From positions 7,810,413 through 7,874,412 of the forward strand of contig JAJEKV010000003.1 in the NCBI GenBank assembly GCA_021234155.1: a stretch of 64,000 nucleotides of DNA. The letters are read 5' to 3'. The notes beneath the pieces are model-generated. The model had not been told where the DNA came from and ran no database searches. It was given only the letters and a program-made list of their open reading frames with translations. Numbering within the stretch: position 1 is the stretch's first letter; every line of letters starts with the position of its first letter. Of the stretch, positions 21,312-32,752 are shown piece after piece. Made by a program: the position numbers and the translations under genes. This DNA is from Isoetes taiwanensis. Taxonomy: Eukaryota; Streptophyta; Lycopodiopsida; Isoetales; Isoetaceae.

Positions 21312-23081
21312 TTTTGCACTTCCCCTTACCTTTTCTCTTTTCCCTTTTCCCTTTTCCCTCTTTCCCTTTTCCTCGTGCCCTTCTTTCTAAGTTTTCTTTT
21401 CTGCTTTTCCCTTTCCTTTCCCTTTTCCCTTTCCTTCTCCCCACCTTTTCTTTTTTTCCCTTTTTTCCCTTCCCTTTTCTTTTTTTGCCCAGCCCTTCCA
21501 TCTTCCCTTTTTTCTAGTGCCCTTTTCCCTTCCTTTTCCCCCTCCTTTTTTCTTTTCCCTCTTTCCCTTTCCCTTTTTCCATGTCCATTTTTCCTTCGGT
21601 TTTCCCCTTTCCTCATCCTTTCCCTCTTCCTTTTTTTGTCATGTCCCTTTTCTCTTCTATTTTTTCATGCTCTTTTTCGCTCCTCTTTTCCCCTTTCTTC
21701 ACCTTTTCCCTCCTCTCCCTCCTTTTCCCTTTTTTCCTTCTCTTTTGCTTTTTCTATTTTGCTCTTCCTTTTTATTCACCTCCCCTTTCTATTTTCCCAT
21801 TTTACCCCCCGTTTTTTCCCTTTTGCCTTTTTCCATTTGCTTCCACTTTTTTCACGTTTGCCTTTTCCATTTCCCCTCTCCTTGCTTTTCCGTTTTTCCC
21901 CTTTCCCTTTTTCCCCTCCCCTTTTCACATTCCCTTTTTCCTTTTACCTTATTTTATTTTCTTTTTCTCCCATTCCATCCCCTTCGCTTCCCTTTCCCCC
22001 TTCCCCTTTACCAATAGCCTTTTTCCGTTCCCTTTTCCTCCTCTCCCAACCCTTTCTCTCTTCCGTTTTTTTTTCGTGCCCTTTTCCCTTCCATTTTTCT
22101 CTCTTCCGCCTCCTTTTTATTTCCTTTTTCCCTTTCTTTTTCTCATGTCTTTTTTCCCTTCCCTTTATTTCTCTTCCCCTTTTTACAGTGCCATTTCTTC
22201 CTTCCCTTTGCCCACCCTTTCCCTCTTCCCTTTTTCTCGTAGTCTTTTTCTTTTCCTTTCCTCCCTCCTTTGTTCTTTTCTTTTTTCCTTTCCCCTTTTC
22301 CTCCCTCCTTTCTCTCTTCCTTTTTTCCGCTTCTCTCCTTCTTTTCTCTTCCTCTTTTCCCCATGCCCTTTTTCCCTTTTGCAACTCCCCTCGCTTTTTC
22401 CTTTTTCCCTTTCCATCCCTTCTCCCCTCCCTTTTTCTCTTTCCTTTTTTTCGTGTCCTTTTTCCCTTCTTTTTTTCTCCTTTCCCCACCTTTTTTCTCT
22501 TTCCCTTTCCCTTTCCCACTGTCCCTTTTCGCTCCCTCCTCTTCTCCCTTTTTTCCCTTTCCTTTTCCCTTCTCCTATCCTTTTCCCTTTTCCTTTTCCC
22601 TTCCCTTCTCTCTACCCTTTTCCTCATCCCCTTTTTCCCTTCCCTTTTACTCCCGTCCTCACCATTTCCCTCTTCTCCTTTTCATAGTGTCCATTTTTCC
22701 TTTATTTTCTCTCTTTCTTTTCCTTTCTCTTTTTTGTGCTCTTTTCCATTTCCTTTTCCCTTTTACCCGTGCCTTTTTGCCTTTCACTTTGCCCTTATCT
22801 CCTTTCTTTTCCTCCTTTCCCCACCTTTTTCCTCTTCCCCTTTCCCAGTGTTCCTTTTCACTCCCTCCTCCTTCCCCTTTCTTTTACCTTTCCCTTTCCC
22901 TTTTCTTTCATTTTTCCCTTTTCTTCTCCTTTTCATAGTGTCCTTTTTTTCTTTATTTTCCTTTCCCTTTTCCGTGCTCTTTTCGCTTTCCTTTTTCCCT
23001 TTCTTTCTTTCCCTTTTACCCGTGCCTTTTTTCCTTTCACTTTGCCCTTTTCTCCTCCCTTTTCCTTTTCCCTTTCCTCTT
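21312..23081. repeat. 1.77 kb polypyrimidine (TTTCCC-type) tract
   Basis: Almost uninterrupted C/T on the plus strand, built from cccttttccctttt-like words, with rare purines mainly in short phrases such as cgtgccc, catgtcc and catagtgtcc. These phrases recur irregularly (about 21371, 21504, 21640, 22070, 22145, 22450, 22684, 22934), indicating a degenerate higher-order unit. One ~249 bp unit is clear: ttctccttttcatagtgtcc...acccgtgcc...cactttgccc at 22675-22795 and again at 22924-23050. The long open frame across it (21237-23126, rich in Phe, Ser, Pro and Leu) reflects the lack of purine-containing stop codons and is not a gene. Confidence 0.95.
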
Positions 23082-23224
23082 CAGACATTAGAGCACGGCC
23101 AATCATGGTGGTGGGAAGTCGTGTGATAAATCTCGGTCTTCGGATGCAATTGGATGATCTCAACCATCCAAATTAGGGTTTCATTCATGACATACTTACG
23201 CTATAACATTATAATATAAAGATG

Positions 23225-23945
23225 GGCAGTCATTGCTCAGCAGGGTAAAGGTCTCCATGCAGATACTCATGAGCAACTACAACAGTGCATGCATGAATTG
23301 GCAAGGCAGAGATTGCTCCAGCAAAAAACCGAGTTCTTGGCTCCCCGAGAATAGGGGAAAAGATGCTATTCCATGTGTGCTGTAAATGCTGCTCACATTC
23401 ATGATATGCCCGAGCGACACCAATCTAGACAGACAAATGTTGCTCCATTGCGACGACCACACTCCAGTGCAGACTATAGCCTGCACCTCAGAGATAGCAA
23501 CCAACACCTGCCAAGATGACCAACATTGTCCTATAGATTAGAGAGCAAGAAAAGCTGAGATGCGGGAGCTACAATGCCGTGGTTCGTGGCCTACTAGAGG
23601 AAGTAAGGGAGAACCTCATTCGACGACTCCAGATGCTAGTCCTCTCCCATAAGATGTTTCATACACCTGTGCACATTGTTAGGGCAACTCCACATGATGT
23701 TCAAGGCCTTGACTACCCGCGTATTGTTATATTCACATTTCTGGATGCACTAGTGCGAGGAGCTATATTGGATCAAGGAATGCAATTAAGGGGACCTCAT
23801 TGTACATTGACCATGTACATTGACCAGGACCTCACTCCGATGCAACATGATTCTGTAGGCAAGAGATGGCCCAAGGAACACTTTCCACGGGAATGGGAAG
23901 GGGGAGGGGGGACTGCATCACTGATCCAAGATGTGATCTTTTAGC
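23225..23945 (+). mobile_element. LINE ORF1-like region
   Basis: A plus-strand frame at 23579-23944 reads GLLEEVRENLIRRLQML, then HDVQGLDYPRIVIFTFLD, MQLRGPHCTLTMYIDQDL and PMQHDSVGKRWP. The pattern (R-x-I-V-x-F-T-F, then ..L.G.....MYIDQDLTP) resembles the C-terminal RNA-binding part of LINE ORF1 proteins. Just upstream a Gln-rich stretch, EQLQQCMHELARQRLLQQK, looks like the preceding coiled coil. It lies about 0.6 kb upstream of the plus-strand endonuclease fragment, as ORF1 should. Assignment is by pattern only. Confidence 0.45.
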
Positions 23946-24539
23946 TGGCAAATGCTGAAGCCACAATCATGCTGCTGCAACCCCTCGGGGTCTCGCTACT
24001 ATAGGAGTTTCTGTTGCTGCTCCAACTACTGCTGAGTCCGACGTAGTTCTTGCTAGTACTCTACCAATTCTCGTCGTTCATCCTGCTCTTGCTGCTTCAC
24101 CTGCTTCAGTTCCTGCACCGTATATTCTTCCCTAATGCCACCCCAACTCCACGTGCATTTGCATCTACATTTGCCACCCACAAATAGGAATTGTACCTAT
24201 ATATGGTCTCCTAGAATTGTCGGGATTTCCCCTTGGCAGAAAGGAAATATTGTCAACACCATTGCTGCAGATATGGATTTTATCTTCCGATGGATACATA
24301 GAGCATGCAGGCCACATGCTATCAGATCTGTCAGGCTAGCAGCACTATATTCATTATCCAATGAGTGCATAGAAAAGTGAGGATATGGGGATATTGCATG
24401 CTATTACCATAAACTGCCTTGGCACCATCAGTCTCCTACACAAGATAGACGTACGGACACAATTATTATCCATGAGTATGAGTGCACAATTGCAATGGCA
24501 ACCCCCTCTTGGTCGCAACTTGCTACTTCCCCCATGCGT

Positions 24540-25015
24540 ATAGTAGCCTATCACTTGCATTCAGATGTGGATATGTTAGATCTGCATGGTGATCTATATG
24601 ATGATATATTATAGCACAAAGACTTGGACAGGACTTTATTGCTTGGAGACTACAATGCACACATGAGAATAAAACAACAAACAAAATCTGGTCCCTTAAC
24701 AGAGGACATGTTATAGCTGCACCCCACAGAGGTGGCTTGGCCACGGACATCAGATAACAACTACATTACGTGTTATGATGGGCAGTTGCTTTTGTTGTGC
24801 AGCATCTACAACTTAGCAATTTGCAAAGGAGCAGCGCATTGGCCATCCTCTAGCATCAGTGATCTAGAGCAAGGGATCTAGGGGACGGCTCCAGTGTTGT
24901 GGATTATATGCAAATGGTTGAGCAGGATCTGCACTTGGCTACCCATCTTCGCGTTGGTACAAGTAGTAGAGATAAAGAAGTGGATTTTGACCACTTGCGC
25001 AGCATCCAAATAGTC
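24540..25015 (+). mobile_element. LINE endonuclease domain, degenerate copy
   Basis: Despite stops the plus strand reads HGDLYDDIL, LLLGDYNAHM, VAWPRTSDNNYITC, GQLLLLCSIYNLAICKG and, after a frame shift, DGSSVVDYMQM and THLRVGTSSRDKEVDFDHL. Block by block this aligns with the minus-strand element at 19188-19721. Replacement of GDFN by GDYN and the in-frame stops show decay. Confidence 0.75.
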
Positions 25016-25029
25016 TGCCAATCTATCTA

Positions 25030-25115
25030 TAAGAAAAGGAATTGATGGTCAGAATCCACTTCTTCATCTCTACTATCTGCATCAACGCGAAGGTGGCATT
25101 CAAGTCATGCCATTG
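25030..25115 (-). mobile_element. Inverted fragment of same LINE endonuclease
   Basis: The minus strand reads HLRVDADSRDEEVDSDHQF, the same endonuclease segment that ends the plus-strand copy (about 24938-24990). The two are tail-to-tail with about 60 bp between them, forming an inverted repeat of roughly 50 bp arms. The match is too specific to be chance. Confidence 0.65.
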
Positions 25116-26215
25116 AATATTCTGCAAGCATGTCCAACGCAAATCCAACAGTGCATTTGCAGCAATGACTGCTGCAAATCCAGGCTCTCGTGTTGTATGT
25201 AATAAAACATCATTTATCACTGATCTTGCTTCTATTAATATTTTCAACCTGTCCAATTTAAAGCTATTTATAACCATTGACAATTGTCATGAGCTGCAAG
25301 AGATGGAATTGCTATAATTCAGCATGTATAACTCAGAAGTTTACATCAATAGATCGGGTTGACTCAAAAGTGTCTATTCAATATTACTCCGAAAAGCAAA
25401 TCATTTTTCCAAAACTAATATTTTAGTGTACATTATATTCTTTGTGGTGACACAACCTATTGCCTAAGAAGACACTTTCTATCAGAATGGATGAGCTTGT
25501 ATAATAATTTTCCACCTTCGTAATTGCACAACCTACTGCCTTACTAAGTCACCTCTAAGCATTATATTATAATATCTGCTTTAACATTATATATACTATT
25601 TGATATATGTCATATATACCATTATATATATCATATGACTCGAAACGATTACTAGCCAATTCGATCCCAATGATCTACGTTCTTAGGGACGAAACACTAA
25701 ACATCACCTTCCTTTGGTATTGGATAGATGGGATTTATCGACGTCTACTATCATTAGCCTTTCCTCCAGCTAATATGACAATAAAAGTAGGTAGCGGTGT
25801 TAGGTAGGATGCATAATGTCTGCTCGGATAACCTGGTTATGATATTTGAGATAAAAATGCTAGACTGAATTGCGACACTTGCTAGACTCCATCCCTATTG
25901 CAATGTAGGCATACCAATTTATAATCAACATGCCTTATGAGCTCTAAAATAGAAAAGTACCCCTAACTAGCAATGTGTAATGTGGGCTTAGAATGAAAGT
26001 CAGTGAACGTATATTTAAAAATGAATTTATATGTCATGAGGGATGACGCTGATTGTATGATATCGGAACTTCTGGGATAGGCTCATTCTGCGTTGCGTCC
26101 TTTCCCCATATAGAGGTGGGCTCCTATTGCTTTATCCAGTATCTATTAAACCGTTTCAAAAGACCCAACTGAGTAAGATCTAGGTCTGGCTAAGGTACCA
26201 CTCAACACTTCACAT
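25116..26215. other. No feature recognised
   Basis: AT-rich sequence with short ORFs only. Minus frame 25023-25283 partly overlaps the inverted LINE fragment. Confidence 0.4.
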
Positions 26216-26510
26216 ATCCCTGGAAAGATCTCTGTGAAACTTTCCATTGATGCAAATTTCACTTAAAACGGAGCTTCGGTTGGAGAATTATGAGGAAAAA
26301 TGTAATACTAAGTCATTGAAAGCAACAAAACCCTAAATCCAACTATAAATTTGATGTTTATATACCAAATCTTGGCCAAATATAGTCAAACCAGATATCC
26401 TTGAAAAGATCTACATGAGAGCTTTCCATTGGCATAAATTTCTCCTAAAGTAGAGCTCTATTTGAATAGTTATAAGAAAAGTGTAATATCAAGTCATTGA
26501 AAAGCAATAA
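26216..26510. repeat. Two tandem copies of a ~180 bp dispersed repeat
   Basis: A unit with ggaaagatctctgtgaaact, ttccattgatgcaaattt, gagcttcggtt and agtcattgaaagcaa recurs immediately afterwards (about 26395-26510: gaaaagatctacatgagagc, ttccattggcataaatttc, gtagagctc, agtcattgaaaagcaa). A third diverged copy lies at 27300-27465 (aaagatctctaagagagct, atagagcta, gaaagttatga). The type is unknown; it probably derives from non-coding parts of retroelements. Confidence 0.55.
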
Positions 26511-27299
26511 AACCGAGGAATGCTCGTCTTTTGCAGAAATCGAGAATCAGTTATTTATGAGCTGCCTATGGTTTGAATGGACAATAGAAATCTGCTCTAT
26601 GGCCCTTATTCTCCATATATCCATCGAGGAAAATGACCAAGATTTCTATTTCCCAGCTCAGTCGAGGCATTGGAGCTTTTATATTCTCCTCTGGAGAATT
26701 TGGAAAGCCGGGAATGACCTGGTCTTCATTGAAAATATTATATGGCCATAAGCCATTATCTCTCAGTTGAATTATGATGTTTATTAGATTAATAAGGTAT
26801 TCTCATAATTGTTTTATACTTGCATGAAAGATGTTTGTCCTTACTCGAAGAATTGTCCGACCGAACGAGACTTATGAAGATAGGGAGAAATGGGCCTCGG
26901 ACTTTTTGACTAGAACCAATTCCCATCATTGTGATGAGGATTGTCACTGCTCTTGCTCATGTGGACTGGACCCGAATTCCAAGCGTGCCTCCCGGAGGAA
27001 TCACTTCTAACGAAGGGAATATGCCATCTGCGTTCAAGGGGTGGCCAAAAACACCCCTAGTATACGGACTTATGAAAGCTAATTTAACCATTAAATTATA
27101 TAGTTTACCCCAAATAGCAGTGGAAAACCCCGTAATGGTAAGCATGTCTATGTAAAATGGTAAAAAAAAACCCCTATAGTTGAATTCACATTAACTGTAT
27201 GCCCTACAAATGTGAATCCTCCGGGGCATGCCTCTATCTGCCAAGAAAAGGATGCTACAAACAGATTCAATTTTGCCAAGACTACTTTTCAAGAAAATG
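26511..27299. other. Unassigned, possible LINE remnant
   Basis: The plus strand at about 26650-26755 reads HWSFYILLWRIWKAGNDLVF, which resembles the tryptophan-rich stretch following the zinc-binding domain of plant L1-like LINEs (ilW.IWkaRN..vF). The rest has no recognisable motif. Confidence 0.35.
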
Positions 27300-27465
27300 C
27301 AACAAAATCCTAAATCTACCAGGAAATTTGTTGTTTTCATTATCAAATCTTGCCCAAACATTGGCAAGCTTTATATCTTCTTAAAGATCTCTAAGAGAGC
27401 TTTGCAATGGCGCAAAATCTCCCTTGAAATAGAGCTACATATTGAAAGTTATGATAAAAAATAGC
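27300..27465. repeat. Third copy of the ~180 bp repeat
   Basis: Contains aaagatctctaagagagct, ttgcaatggcgcaaaatctc, ccttgaaatagagct and gaaagttatgataaaaaat, in the same order as the two copies at 26216-26510. Confidence 0.45.
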
Positions 27466-27544
27466 ACTGACCTTAAAATTGCAGGCCTTCTCTCTCTAGC
27501 GCCTTCTCTCTCTAGCTCCTGGTGCAGCCGTGCTAGAGAAGATA

Positions 27545-28848
27545 GAACAACTAGGTTCTATCAGATTCTAAAAAGTGGGCAAATGTGATCACATAAGAAT
27601 CTATCAGCTAGTACCACATGCATGGAGATTGCTTCAAACCATAAATGTTGTTATTGAAGTATTACGCTTGCATACTAAGCTATCTTTCCACTATGTTTCT
27701 ATCCCTTGGATTGAGTCATGCGAGTCATATAAATATCTTCAGCTAACTCCCTATTCGGGAACGTTACCTTAACAACCATTTGGTAAACTTAAAGATCAAA
27801 CTCAGCGGCTAGGTTAAACAAAGCTCTTATAGAAACAAGTTTTACAATAGGAGAAAAAGTTTTAGTAAAATCAAGACATGTGGCTTGTGTAAAACCTCAA
27901 GCTATGAGTTGTGCTTTGAATCGCTCAACATTGAATAACCATTTGCAACTTATGAATCTTCACTCGAGCGAGAGAGGAACTAATGGCCAACTGCCATTCT
28001 TCTGAAGAGAGTGAAACTCCGCATCCATAGTCGCCTGCCACTCTTGCGCATAAGGACTCTCCATAGTTGTAGCAAAAGTGACTGGTTCTTTTAATAAGAA
28101 GCTAGAGATTGCCATAAACAAGGTTCGTATCTTGCTTAATTCTTGAGTTGTTGCCTTCTTAGATTTAATAGTATGTTATATACTCTCAAACCTCCCCCGT
28201 AATTGTTATGTACTACTTCCACTGGCGAGACATATTCTGAGCTCGAGACTACCCACTAGAAGAACAAGCACTTCTATTGGGAGGTACTAAGAGAGGTTCC
28301 TATTGTGGCACTTGTGATGGACCAGCCCCATCATTTGAAAGAGGAGGAGGTTCAAGCTCTTCTTTAGCTTCATCATCATTTATAATCATCTATAATGACT
28401 ATCTCATGTCGTGCAAGTAAAGGATAATTGCAGCTTGTTAAAGGTCTTTATAAAATAAATGCTCTCTAAAGACTATCTCATGTCTGTGTACGATGCAACT
28501 GGATTACAACCTTGAACTCCCTCTGTATATCTCACATCAATGCAAACTCTAGACATAAAATCCAGCTTTCTGCGCATCTCATCTAGAAACACCATATAAG
28601 CTATGCAACCAAATGTCTTCATGTCTCTCAACGACGGCTTCATCATAGTCCACATTTCCTCTGGTGTCTTCCATGAATAGATGCTAACGCTCTATTTCTG
28701 ATAAGTGATAGCAAGAAGAGCCTCACCCTAAAATATCTTAGGAACTTTAGCAAACATGCAATAAGCTGCTTCCACAACGGTTCTGTTCAAGCGCTCAACC
28801 AAGCCATATTGCTGAGGCGTATATGGTATGGTTGTTGATATTCCATCC
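27545..28848 (-). mobile_element. Outer copia element: integrase C-terminus to RT
   Basis: Minus-strand Ty1/copia pol, degenerate. From 28848 downward it reads STTIPYTPQQYGLVERLNRT (end of the integrase core), KPSLRDMKTFGCIAY and RRKLDFMSRVCI (integrase C-terminal region), then FHSLQKNGSW, RFKAQLIA*GFTQ, FSPIVKLVSIRALFNLAAEF and IYGLKQSPCMWY (reverse transcriptase). The YVDD block and RNase H are missing, so the element is truncated at about 27545. Stops and shifts are common. It resumes on the far side of the inner copia element at 33492. Confidence 0.8.
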
Positions 28849-29239
28849 TGTATGTTTACTGGACATGTGTGAAAAGGCTAGGTGTGACCATCAAAGTATG
28901 ATTATTGAAGTTTGAAATAAAAAAGGGGCAAAAAAGCAGAAAAGTGGATCTTGAAAGCAAAAAAGGGAAGAATCGAAAGGGAGAGAGATTTGCAGAAAAA
29001 GCTTCTAGATTGCAGGTAAGGAAGAGGTCGGAATCAGAGGAAGGAGGATAGACTTTGGCTGCTAAGGAGCTACTTGCGCAGGAGACCTGGCAACGAAGTG
29101 TAAGAAGGCTGATTAGGCTGAGATAAGGAAGGCAGATACTGCAGGAGAATTTGGTGCAGGACGCCGTCGAATCAAAGTAGATCAAACGCTTGGGCTGTTG
29201 GAGTAGAGCTGTCTAGATACTGTCCGAAATCCTCCTATA
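28849..29239 (+). repeat. 5' LTR of inner copia element
   Basis: Begins tgtatgtttactggac and ends cctcctata one base before the primer-binding site. It matches the 3' LTR at 32753-33491 at both ends but lacks an internal block of roughly 350 bp present there, so it carries a deletion. Confidence 0.75.
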
Positions 29240-29240
29240 G

Positions 29241-29252
29241 TGGTATCAGAGC
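29241..29252 (+). promoter_or_regulatory. Primer-binding site
   Basis: The sequence tggtatcagagc is the standard plant LTR-retrotransposon primer-binding site, complementary to the 3' end of initiator tRNA-Met. It lies directly after the 5' LTR and fixes the plus orientation of the element. Confidence 0.9.
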
Positions 29253-29603
29253 AGAATACTTGAGAAGATATTTTTCAAGGATTGAGGAGAGATTTACACC
29301 AAGGATTTAATTGCAAGACGATAATATGGCAAACAGGCACAGTGTGCTATTATAGTATGTAAGAGAAAGTATTATTTAGTGACAAAAAAAGTACCTAAAA
29401 ATGTAGCCAGTACTGCGCAACTTATGTAATGTCTCAATAAATATTAATTTTAAAGGTTTATGTCGCCTTTTTATTCTCTAATAGGTTTGTGTTTCACATA
29501 ACATTCAATGTTATTTTGTTTTTTTTTTACTTGATTATTATAAAAAGAAAGAAAGTACCAGTTTCTGGAGTACCTAATATATGTACTTTGTAGGTTCCAA
29601 AAA

Positions 29604-32600
29604 ATGGACACCCCTAACATGCTTTTACCCCGACAGAGTTTTGAAGACCATAAGGAGGAGATTCCATTGATTGGAACCATTGTTAATACACGAAGAAAGA
29701 ATATATTGACCTTAGACCCTGGAGCTGAGGTTTATGTGGTAAATTCAGCTGAGATGTTGCAGCATGTTCAAACAGATGAAAAGTCTGGTATAGTTTAGAT
29801 GGAGAATGCTTTCTTTAAGAAGTTCATGGGCGTGGAAGTTTGGAGTTGCTAAATGAAGGTAAAACTATTTTCAATGTGCCAAATATGTTGTATGCATCAG
29901 GTATATTATTCAATCTAATTTTTATAGCCAATCTAGTAGATGATGGATTGGTTTAGTATTTCACAAGACTAACTGTAAATTCATAAAAGATGACGTGAAA
30001 ATTTTTGAGCTCCAGAGGAATGGGAATCTGTTTGAATTAAATTTAGATGTCATTAACAAAGTTGCACTCATGGATGACCTACTTTCTTGGCATCTTAGGT
30101 TGGCAGTTGTAAATTATAACACCATTAAAGTTGCCAAAAAAACATAAACTATTAAATGGATTGGCATTTAATGATGACGAGCATACAAGACTCATATACA
30201 CCATGTTGTTCATGCTAGGAAAGCAAGCTAGACTTCCTTTTAAAAATAAAGGGCGACATGCGCTTGAGTTGCTTGAATGGTACATTCTGATGTGTGTGGA
30301 ACAATGCAAGTGCAGAGTCTTGGAGGCAAATTTTATTTTGCTACTTTTATAGATGATTGCAGCAGATGCACCAAATGTTATTATCTTTGTTCAAAGGATC
30401 AGGTGTTCAATGCTTTTCAACTTTATGTTGCAGAGGTAGAACGTGAAACATCTTCACGTATAAAATCTTTAAGATCATATCTTGGAGTTGAATATAGGTC
30501 AAGCGAATTCACTTGGTTTTGTCAGATGCATGGGATCAAAAGATAGTATACATGCCGCTATACACCACAGTAAAACGGCATTGTAGAGCGCAAGAATTGC
30601 ACCATCATGCATGCAGCTAGATGCATGTTAGAACATGCAGGATTACCCAATTTCTTATGGGGCGAAGCAGTAGCCACTATTTGCGATGTACAGAACAGGC
30701 TGCCGACAGTTGCATTAAAAGGAGGTATTCTTGAGGAAAAGTGGACGAGACGAAAACAATCCATTGAATGATTGAAGATCTATGGGTGTTTAGCTTATAT
30801 GTTAGTGTCATAGGAGCTGCGGAGGAAACTAGACAACAGAAGTAGAAACGGGAACATTTGAGTTGGTGTTGCGTCCTAAGGGTAAGAATGTTGTTGGCAA
30901 TAAGTGGCTCCTTAAAATAAAGAGGAATGCTACATTAGAGGAAATTTGAGATCTCATTTCATCCCTATAAGAATCCTCCAATGGAATGGCCACCCACTAT
31001 TAACTGCAATTAATGCAGCACCAATAACTTCATTGCTGTTGTTTTTCCCCAATAACTTTTGATCCAATTGTCAAAATGATGCGACGTTTGTTGCATTAGA
31101 TGCGGAATGAAAAGATCTTTCCAATGATATATGGTTATGATTTATTTCAATATGGTCATATGCGTTAACCTTAAAAAAATATGATTTTTTGCTTATTTCT
31201 TATATATTTATATCGTAAAAGATGTATGAATGGGTTATCACTAGACAGATCTTGTGAAGACGAACCCATTGCTACAAAAAGTTTTTGAATCGGAGTTCTG
31301 GATCAAAAGTTATAATGAAAAAATGATACTACATAAGTTAGTTGCAGCTGCATTAATTACAAGCTGCCACATAATACTGGAATGAGATATACTGGAGCTC
31401 TTCTCTTACTGGACAATTTAAAAAGCTGACATGGCATTTTAAGCATCCCTTAATGGGACAAAATGTGATCTCATTTTTCCTCTAATGTATATAAAGCTCA
31501 TCTACTAGCATAAGGATATACACAAGAAGCAGGAGTAGACTATACAAATACTTGTTCACCCTAGTGAAGGTGACTAGTCTAAGAACCCTAATTGCATTAG
31601 TTGCTGAAAATGATATGGAAATTGAGCTCCTAGATGTGAAGATAACGTTCCTAAATGGAGATCTAGAAGAAGAAATTGACGATAGAGGGTAATTTATACA
31701 TGTGGAAAGAAGGGGACAAGTGCTTGATCATTGCAGTTTATGTTGATGATTGTGTCATAGTTAGTAATGACAAGTCAAACTTGGAAAGATGCAAAGCATC
31801 ATTGAAAGGATGCTTTAAAATGTCAAATTTAGGTGATTTAAAAAATTGATGAGTATGGAGGTTAGGAGAAATAGGAGAAAGGGACAGGTACTTTTGATAC
31901 AAGAGCAAACTATCAAAAAAGCTTTGATATGGTTTAGAATGGTTGATTGCAATATAACAAAAATGCCTATTGCGCTAGATATGAAGATTTGCAGTAAAAT
32001 GAGTCTAAAAAGTCTGAGTGAACAAAAGGAGATGAAGGACGTGCATTATCTTGCATTGACAGACGCACTTTTGCATATTTTAAATAGCACAAGACCTGAT
32101 ATCTCCTATGCAATTAACTTGCTCAGCCATTTTTGCAGTAATCCAGGAAAAGAGCATTGGATAGCAGCTAAACGGGTTTTGAGATACTTGAAGGGTACAT
32201 TTGATCATGATATTTGCTTCACCAAAAGTAATGAAAAGAATTTGATAGGTTACGCTAATTTGCAGACTGGGGGAGATGAACTGGATGACAGGAAATCAAC
32301 ATAGGCTTTTTGTGCAAACTTGGTGATGCTGATCTATCTTGGGGCTGCAAAACGCAAGAATGTATGGAAAAATCTAGCGCAGAAGCAGAATATGTGGCAA
32401 TGTCACATGCAACCTCCTAGATTATTTGGTTATGAAGAATGCTTAGAACTGGGTAGCTTATACATGGGGTCTACATCACTTTATTGTGATAACAAGAGTG
32501 AAATTACCATGTGCAAGAATCCAGTTCATCATCCACGAACGAAACACATTGAAATACATCATCATACATCATCACTTCATTCATAATGAAGTATAGAAGG

Positions 32601-32690
32601 GAGAAATCAAGGTGGAATATGTCCCTACTAATTTGCAACAAGCTGATATGTTCACCAAGGTATTAACAGAACCAAAACTTGTCATCGCAA
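29604..32690 (+). pseudogene. Inner copia pol polyprotein, degenerate
   Basis: Plus-strand domains in copia order: protease-like ILTLDPGAEVYVV (about 29706); GAG-pre-integrase LSWHLRL and GKQARLPFKNKGRHA (30086-30260); integrase HSDVCG, GGKFYFATFIDDCSR and IKSLRSYLGVEYRSSEF (30280-30515), then a frameshifted TPQ.NGIVERKN and LPNFLWGEAVATICD (30555-30690); reverse transcriptase VVGNKWLLKIKRNA, interrupted by a MITE (30933-31487), then YKAHLLA*GYTQ, LLDVKITFLNGDLEEEI, and after a deletion the catalytic YVDD at 31739-31750; RNase H LNSTRPDISYAINLLSHF, VLRYLKGTFDHDICF, SLYCDNKSEI and PRTKHIEI. A full gag was not recognised. Frameshifts, stops, an internal RT deletion and the MITE make it inactive. 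Confidence 0.85.
30933..31487. mobile_element. TA-flanked MITE within copia RT
   Basis: Ends are cattagaggaaatttgagat and its complement ...ctcatttttcctctaatg, flanked on each side by TA (30931-30932, 31488-31489). Inner inverted segments (gcaattaatgcagc with its partner near 31345) show that self-complementarity extends well inward. It has no coding capacity. A TA target duplication suggests Tc1/mariner-type mobilisation. The host reading frame (KIKRNA before, YKAH after) resumes directly across it, fixing the insertion point. Confidence 0.75.
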
Positions 32691-32752
32691 CGGAAATAAT
32701 GGGTATTTTCAGTTATACAGGGGTTGAGGGGAAGTTTGATGATATTTTAGCG

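Noticed and set aside
21237-23126. A 629-codon open frame, the longest in the window
   Set aside because: It lies in a polypyrimidine tract, where plus-strand stop codons (all purine-containing) are rare. The product is only Phe, Ser, Pro and Leu, and other frames on the same strand are also open.
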